Source: Enterobacter vonholyi (GTDB lineage: Bacteria > Pseudomonadota > Gammaproteobacteria > Enterobacterales > Enterobacteriaceae). Taken from it: a stretch of DNA of 64,000 nt. Where the stretch lies: positions 62,001 through 126,000 of the forward strand of contig NZ_VTUC01000004.1 of the NCBI RefSeq assembly GCF_008364555.1, given 5' to 3'. This document shows, piece after piece, positions 61,757 to 64,000 of this stretch. The translations under genes were made by a program, and so were the position numbers. The stretch's first letter is position 1, and every line of letters starts with the position of its first letter. The notes under the pieces are model-generated. The model was not told where the DNA came from. It was given only the letters and a program-made list of their open reading frames with translations, and did no database searches.

Positions 61757-61774
61757 CGTCAAATCACCGTTACA
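61757..61774 (-). promoter_or_regulatory. Weak TyrR box of tyrP
   Basis: On the minus strand TGTAAC-N6-TTGACG partly matches TGTAAA-N6-TTTACA (9 of 12). It is centred 23 bp from the stronger box, nearer the gene, as in the E. coli tyrP pair. Confidence 0.6.
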
Positions 61775-61779
61775 AGTAG

Positions 61780-61797
61780 TGTAATGAATGATTTACG
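61780..61797 (-). promoter_or_regulatory. Strong TyrR box of tyrP
   Basis: On the minus strand CGTAAA-TCATTC-ATTACA matches TGTAAA-N6-TTTACA at 10 of 12 positions, about 100 bp before the tyrP start. TyrR activates tyrP with phenylalanine and represses it with tyrosine in E. coli. Confidence 0.75.
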
Positions 61798-61917
61798 AAA
61801 TAATGACCCTCTGATCCTTTATAGGCCTCTGCCTACTTCATAAGGGCAATGTTGCTGCGCGACGTTCCGGCGTAACGTAAACAATAAGTATAAATTATCA
61901 AATTAAGTGAGGGTTTT

Positions 61918-62259
61918 ATGGCAGGTGAGAATCCTTTTACCGCGGCGTGGAGTCGGGGAGGTAACCTGTTGTGCCATGGCCACTGGATAATCAGCTGGCA
62001 GAACCAGCCCCTGAATCTTCCCGAGTCCCGTTGCGAAAAGGATATGGGCACCTGGGGGATCTATTCGGTTATTGATCCTGAAGATGAAACCTTTGCGCAA
62101 GGCTTACAGGAAGATGAGTGGATAATCGAGAATGTCGACTGGTTAACGGATATGTTCTTCGAGGTGGGTATTCCGCTCGAGACGGCCAGCTACCGCTATT
62201 TTTACCAGGCCGTGAATCCCCACGACTGGCGCTGCACCAGCTGTGCGGGGTGTATGTAA
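61918..62259 (+). CDS. Unrecognised small protein with C-terminal CxxCxxC
   Basis: The 113-residue protein has no signal peptide or membrane helix. It is Trp-rich (about ten) and acidic in the middle (PEDETFAQGLQEDEWIIENV). It has HGHWIISWQNQPLNLPES near the N-terminus and ends in CTSCAGCM, a CxxCxxC pattern able to bind metal. A GAGGG element precedes the ATG and a terminator follows, so expression is plausible. I do not recognise the family. It sits between tyrP and ftnA, where E. coli has the unrelated small protein YecH. Confidence 0.7.
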   Translation: MAGENPFTAAWSRGGNLLCHGHWIISWQNQPLNLPESRCEKDMGTWGIYSVIDPEDETFAQGLQEDEWIIENVDWLTDMFFEVGIPLETASYRYFYQAVNPHDWRCTSCAGCM

Positions 62260-62264
62260 ATTAA

Positions 62265-62289
62265 CGCGGTGCAGGGAACCCGCACCGCG
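62265..62289. terminator. Hairpin terminator between the unrecognised gene and ftnA
   Basis: CGCGGTGC, a 9-base loop and GCACCGCG lie between the two convergent stops. Flanking runs are short, so strength is uncertain. Confidence 0.65.
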
Positions 62290-62295
62290 CTGATA

Positions 62296-62793
62296 TTAAT
62301 TCTGAGTATCGAGAGTGGAAAGTTCTTTATCAATAAAGTAAAGACCTTCGCCAGATTTCCCCACCAGAGATAATTTATCCAGCACGGATTTAAACAGCTT
62401 CTCTTCTTCGTGTTGTTCAGCGACGTACCACTGCAGGAAATTAAAGGTTGGATAATCCTGGCTGGTCATCGCAGCATGAACCAGTTCGTTAATTTTCTGG
62501 GTGATCAGCTGCTCGTGCTCGTAGGTGGCGCGGAACAGTTCATCGAGAGAATTATACTCAGCAAACGGTGAGGCCACGGTGTCAATGCGCGGCAGGCTGC
62601 CCGTATCTGTCAGATAATCAAACAGACGCTGCATGTGGGTCATCTCTTCCTGAGCGTGACGACGCAGAAACGCGGCCGCACCTTCGAAGCTGTGGTAGCT
62701 GCACCAGGCGCTCATCTGCTGGTAGAGCAGGGATGAAAAAAGCTCAAGATTCATTTGTGCGTTGAGCTTGTCGATCATTTCAGTTTTCAGCAT
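62296..62793 (-). CDS. ftnA: Non-haem ferritin FtnA
   Basis: The 165-residue four-helix protein forms 24-meric iron-storage shells. Ferroxidase ligands are in place: Glu17 (MNLELFSSL), Glu50 and His53 ([11 protein letters not shown]), Glu94 ([10 protein letters not shown]) and Glu130 region ([14 protein letters not shown]). It ends STLDTQN, as E. coli FtnA (165). The 204 bp upstream is very AT-rich, consistent with H-NS silencing relieved by iron-Fur in E. coli. Confidence 0.96.
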   Translation of the reverse strand: MLKTEMIDKLNAQMNLELFSSLLYQQMSAWCSYHSFEGAAAFLRRHAQEEMTHMQRLFDYLTDTGSLPRIDTVASPFAEYNSLDELFRATYEHEQLITQKINELVHAAMTSQDYPTFNFLQWYVAEQHEEEKLFKSVLDKLSLVGKSGEGLYFIDKELSTLDTQN

Positions 62794-62967
62794 GTTGACG
62801 CTCCGGATTATTATTTCTGGTCCACAATGAGCGACACTATAATTTGTTATTTAATTATTTGCAAAACGTAAAATTATTATTTTATTTATTCAAAATACGA
62901 ATGGGAATAAAACGCATTGGCGATTTTTATAATGTATTAATGAGAATTATTTTTGTTCATAATGAAA

Positions 62968-62991
62968 TAAACTGCCAGCACACGCTGGCAG
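62968..62991 (-). terminator. Rho-independent terminator of yecR
   Basis: Read leftward, CTGCCAGC, GTGT, GCTGGCAG is followed by TTTATTT, 6 bases after the yecR stop. Confidence 0.85.
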
Positions 62992-62997
62992 CTTCGA

Positions 62998-63336
62998 TTA
63001 ATACCACGGATTATTTGACTTAGGATTAACGGCGTAACCCATACATTTGTACTGGATAGTCACGCTCTCGTTCAGGCACAGAGAACCGCTTGTCAGGGTA
63101 CAGGTTTTAATGGGCTGACCATAGGCTGAGGCGGTGGCATACCCCATGCTCTGACACGCTTTTGCCGCCGTGCCGTTATTCACATACTCATCGGAATACG
63201 CATTTTGCAGCGCTGCCTGGCCGTAGTCGAGGCGGACGATGCCGTTCGGCGCGTCGAGGCTGCTGACTTCAGCCTGGCGGTTAATACTGCACCCCGCGAG
63301 CAGCAGGAGTGTGCCGGCTACAATGACTCTTTTCAT
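62998..63336 (-). CDS. yecR: Lipoprotein YecR
   Basis: The 112-residue precursor has lipobox LAGC (Cys16). The mature part resembles E. coli YecR: QAEVSSLDAPNGIVRLDYGQ, NNGTAAKACQSMGYATASAY and several cysteines. In E. coli yecR belongs to the flagellar regulon and sits next to ftnA; its function is unknown. No convincing sigma-28 promoter was found directly upstream here, only a partial -10-like TACGATAA. Confidence 0.82.
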   Translation of the reverse strand: MKRVIVAGTLLLLAGCSINRQAEVSSLDAPNGIVRLDYGQAALQNAYSDEYVNNGTAAKACQSMGYATASAYGQPIKTCTLTSGSLCLNESVTIQYKCMGYAVNPKSNNPWY

Positions 63337-63473
63337 GGTTCGCTCTGAGTGGATGGAAATACGTTATCGTACCCGCAGATGTCCGCTGCAATGCCTGGAA
63401 TAGCCGGACAATCTGCCCTCACTCTTTGCAACGGGTCCGGGATGAACGCTGTCAGGCCACACGCTAAGAAAAT

Positions 63474-63489
63474 TGTGATGTGAATCACA
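63474..63489 (+). promoter_or_regulatory. CRP site upstream of azuC
   Basis: TGTGA-TGTGAA-TCACA is a perfect match to the CRP consensus core. It is centred about 39 bp before a TATTAT -10 (63518-63523). It fits the glucose-responsive expression of azuC known in E. coli; yecR on the other strand is a second possible target. Confidence 0.85.
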
Positions 63490-63570
63490 AAAATATTGAT
63501 TTTTGAGACAATGGTCATATTATAGGCGCATTGACAATAAAGTTGTATAACAAGTTAATGGAGCCTCATC

Positions 63571-63654
63571 GTGAAACTGCGCAAAATCCTGAAAAGCATG
63601 TGGGCCAATTACTGCCGCACGTTCAAAGACGTGCCGCCGGGCGCCATGTTCTGA
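63571..63654 (+). CDS. azuC: Small membrane-associated peptide AzuC
   Basis: The 27-residue peptide begins MKLRKILKSMWANYCRTFKD and ends VPPGAMF. It matches E. coli AzuC (28 aa, same start and the same FKDVPPG block). In E. coli AzuC binds glycerol-3-phosphate dehydrogenase GlpD at the membrane. It forms a basic amphipathic helix. The start is GTG at 63571, with GGAG 7 bases upstream. It is one residue shorter than E. coli, with the terminal Arg missing. Confidence 0.92.
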   Translation: MKLRKILKSMWANYCRTFKDVPPGAMF

Positions 63655-63655
63655 T

Positions 63656-63684
63656 AAAAAAACCTGCTTCGGCAGGTTTTTTTA
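63656..63684 (+). terminator. Rho-independent terminator of azuC
   Basis: AAACCTGC, TTCG, GCAGGTTT with TTTT following, 5 bases after the azuC stop. Confidence 0.94.
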
Positions 63685-63763
63685 TATCTGCAGGCGTTGA
63701 AGGGAAGATGTCAGGGGGCGTGTTTTGGTACTATGGCGGCCTTTAAATAAGGAGAAAGCCCCC

Positions 63764-64000
63764 ATGTCACAAAACCTGAGCGCCGATCAGGAACTTGTCT
63801 CTGACGTTGTCGCCTGTCAGCTGGTTATCAAACAAATCCTTGATGTTCTGGACGTGATTGCGCCAGTCGAAGTGCGCGAGAAGATGTCTACCCAGCTCAA
63901 AAACATCGATTTCGCCAGCCACCCTGCTGCCGCAGATCCGGTAACGCTTCGTGCGATCCAGAAAGCCATCGCGCTGATCGAACTGCGATTCACGCCGCAG
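63764..64000 (+). CDS. yecJ: Small DUF2766 protein YecJ (3' end cut by window)
   Basis: Seventy-nine codons run from the ATG at 63764 to the window end without a stop. The protein begins [20 protein letters not shown] and continues with [20 protein letters not shown] and ELRFTPQ, matching E. coli YecJ (about 83 aa), so only a few residues are missing. GGAG lies 9 bases upstream. Its function is unknown. It follows azuC as in E. coli. Confidence 0.85.
   Translation, partial: MSQNLSADQELVSDVVACQLVIKQILDVLDVIAPVEVREKMSTQLKNIDFASHPAAADPVTLRAIQKAIALIELRFTPQ

Larger units (their letters stand above)
63530..63684 (+). ncRNA. azuC: AzuCR dual-function RNA
   Basis: The transcript should start near 63530, after the TATTAT hexamer, and end at the terminator near 63684, about 155 nt, close to the E. 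coli AzuCR size. In E. coli this RNA both encodes AzuC and base-pairs with mRNAs. The 5' end is inferred, and base-pairing function was not checked. Confidence 0.7.

Noticed and set aside
63337-63420. Sigma-28 promoter for yecR
   Set aside because: A partial -10 (TACGATAA) exists, but no TAAA-type -35 at N11 spacing.

Overview
The window is chromosomal DNA of an enterobacterium of the Enterobacter / Lelliottia / Leclercia type. Almost every gene has a close Escherichia coli or Salmonella counterpart in nearly the same order: yedJ-dcm-vsr-yedA-yedI-yodC-dgcQ-yedP-dsrA-yodD-dsrB-rcsA, then fliR to fliA, tcyJ-dcyD-tcyLN, sdiA-yecF-uvrY-uvrC-pgsA-glyW-cysT-leuZ, and yecA-tyrP-ftnA-yecR-azuC-yecJ. 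GC-rich coding DNA, AT-rich promoters and some GTG and TTG starts fit this group. The genus is inferred from gene content, not proven.

Region 1 (1-13.2 kb) is accessory and metabolic. It holds the start of a citrate/tricarballylate-type MFS transporter and a serine hydrolase divergent from a LysR regulator. Next comes a C4-dicarboxylate block: class I fumarase, a DASS dicarboxylate transporter, a 926-residue soluble fumarate-reductase-like flavoprotein (OYE + FMN-binding + FAD domains), a cytoplasmic ApbE flavin transferase, and the DcuS/DcuR two-component system. A perfect FNR-type palindrome lies in the 609 bp gap between the divergent halves. The parts fit one anaerobic scheme: DcuS senses C4-dicarboxylates, the transporter moves them, fumarase interconverts malate and fumarate, and the flavoprotein, flavinylated by ApbE, reduces fumarate in the cytoplasm.

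Region 2 (13.3-25 kb) carries a MurQ-like SIS protein, a general porin, and the yed/yod block with Dcm methylation and Vsr repair, the diguanylate cyclase DgcQ, the DsrA small RNA and RcsA with an upstream RcsAB box.

Region 3 (25-44.5 kb) is the late flagellar cluster: fliLMNOPQR, fliFGHIJK, fliE, fliDST, fliC, fliB, fliA and fliZ. yedD and amyA are embedded in it. Sigma-28 promoters face outward from the fliC-fliD gap. The flagellin is very short (274 aa) and is followed by the flagellin lysine methylase FliB.

Region 4 (44.5-53.1 kb) encodes L-cystine uptake and D-cysteine breakdown, the LuxR-type receptor SdiA, the response regulator UvrY, UvrC, PgsA and three tRNAs (Gly-GCC, Cys-GCA, Leu-UAA).

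Region 5 (53.1-59.4 kb) lies between leuZ and yecA, which are neighbours in E. coli. It holds a DUF2076 gene, a palindromic IS-like scar and a complete branched-chain amino-acid-type ABC transporter operon.

Region 6 (59.8-64 kb) has yecA, tyrP with two TyrR boxes, an unrecognised small gene, ferritin ftnA, lipoprotein yecR, the dual-function small RNA/peptide gene azuC with a perfect CRP site, and the start of yecJ. No prophage, CRISPR array or intact insertion sequence was seen.
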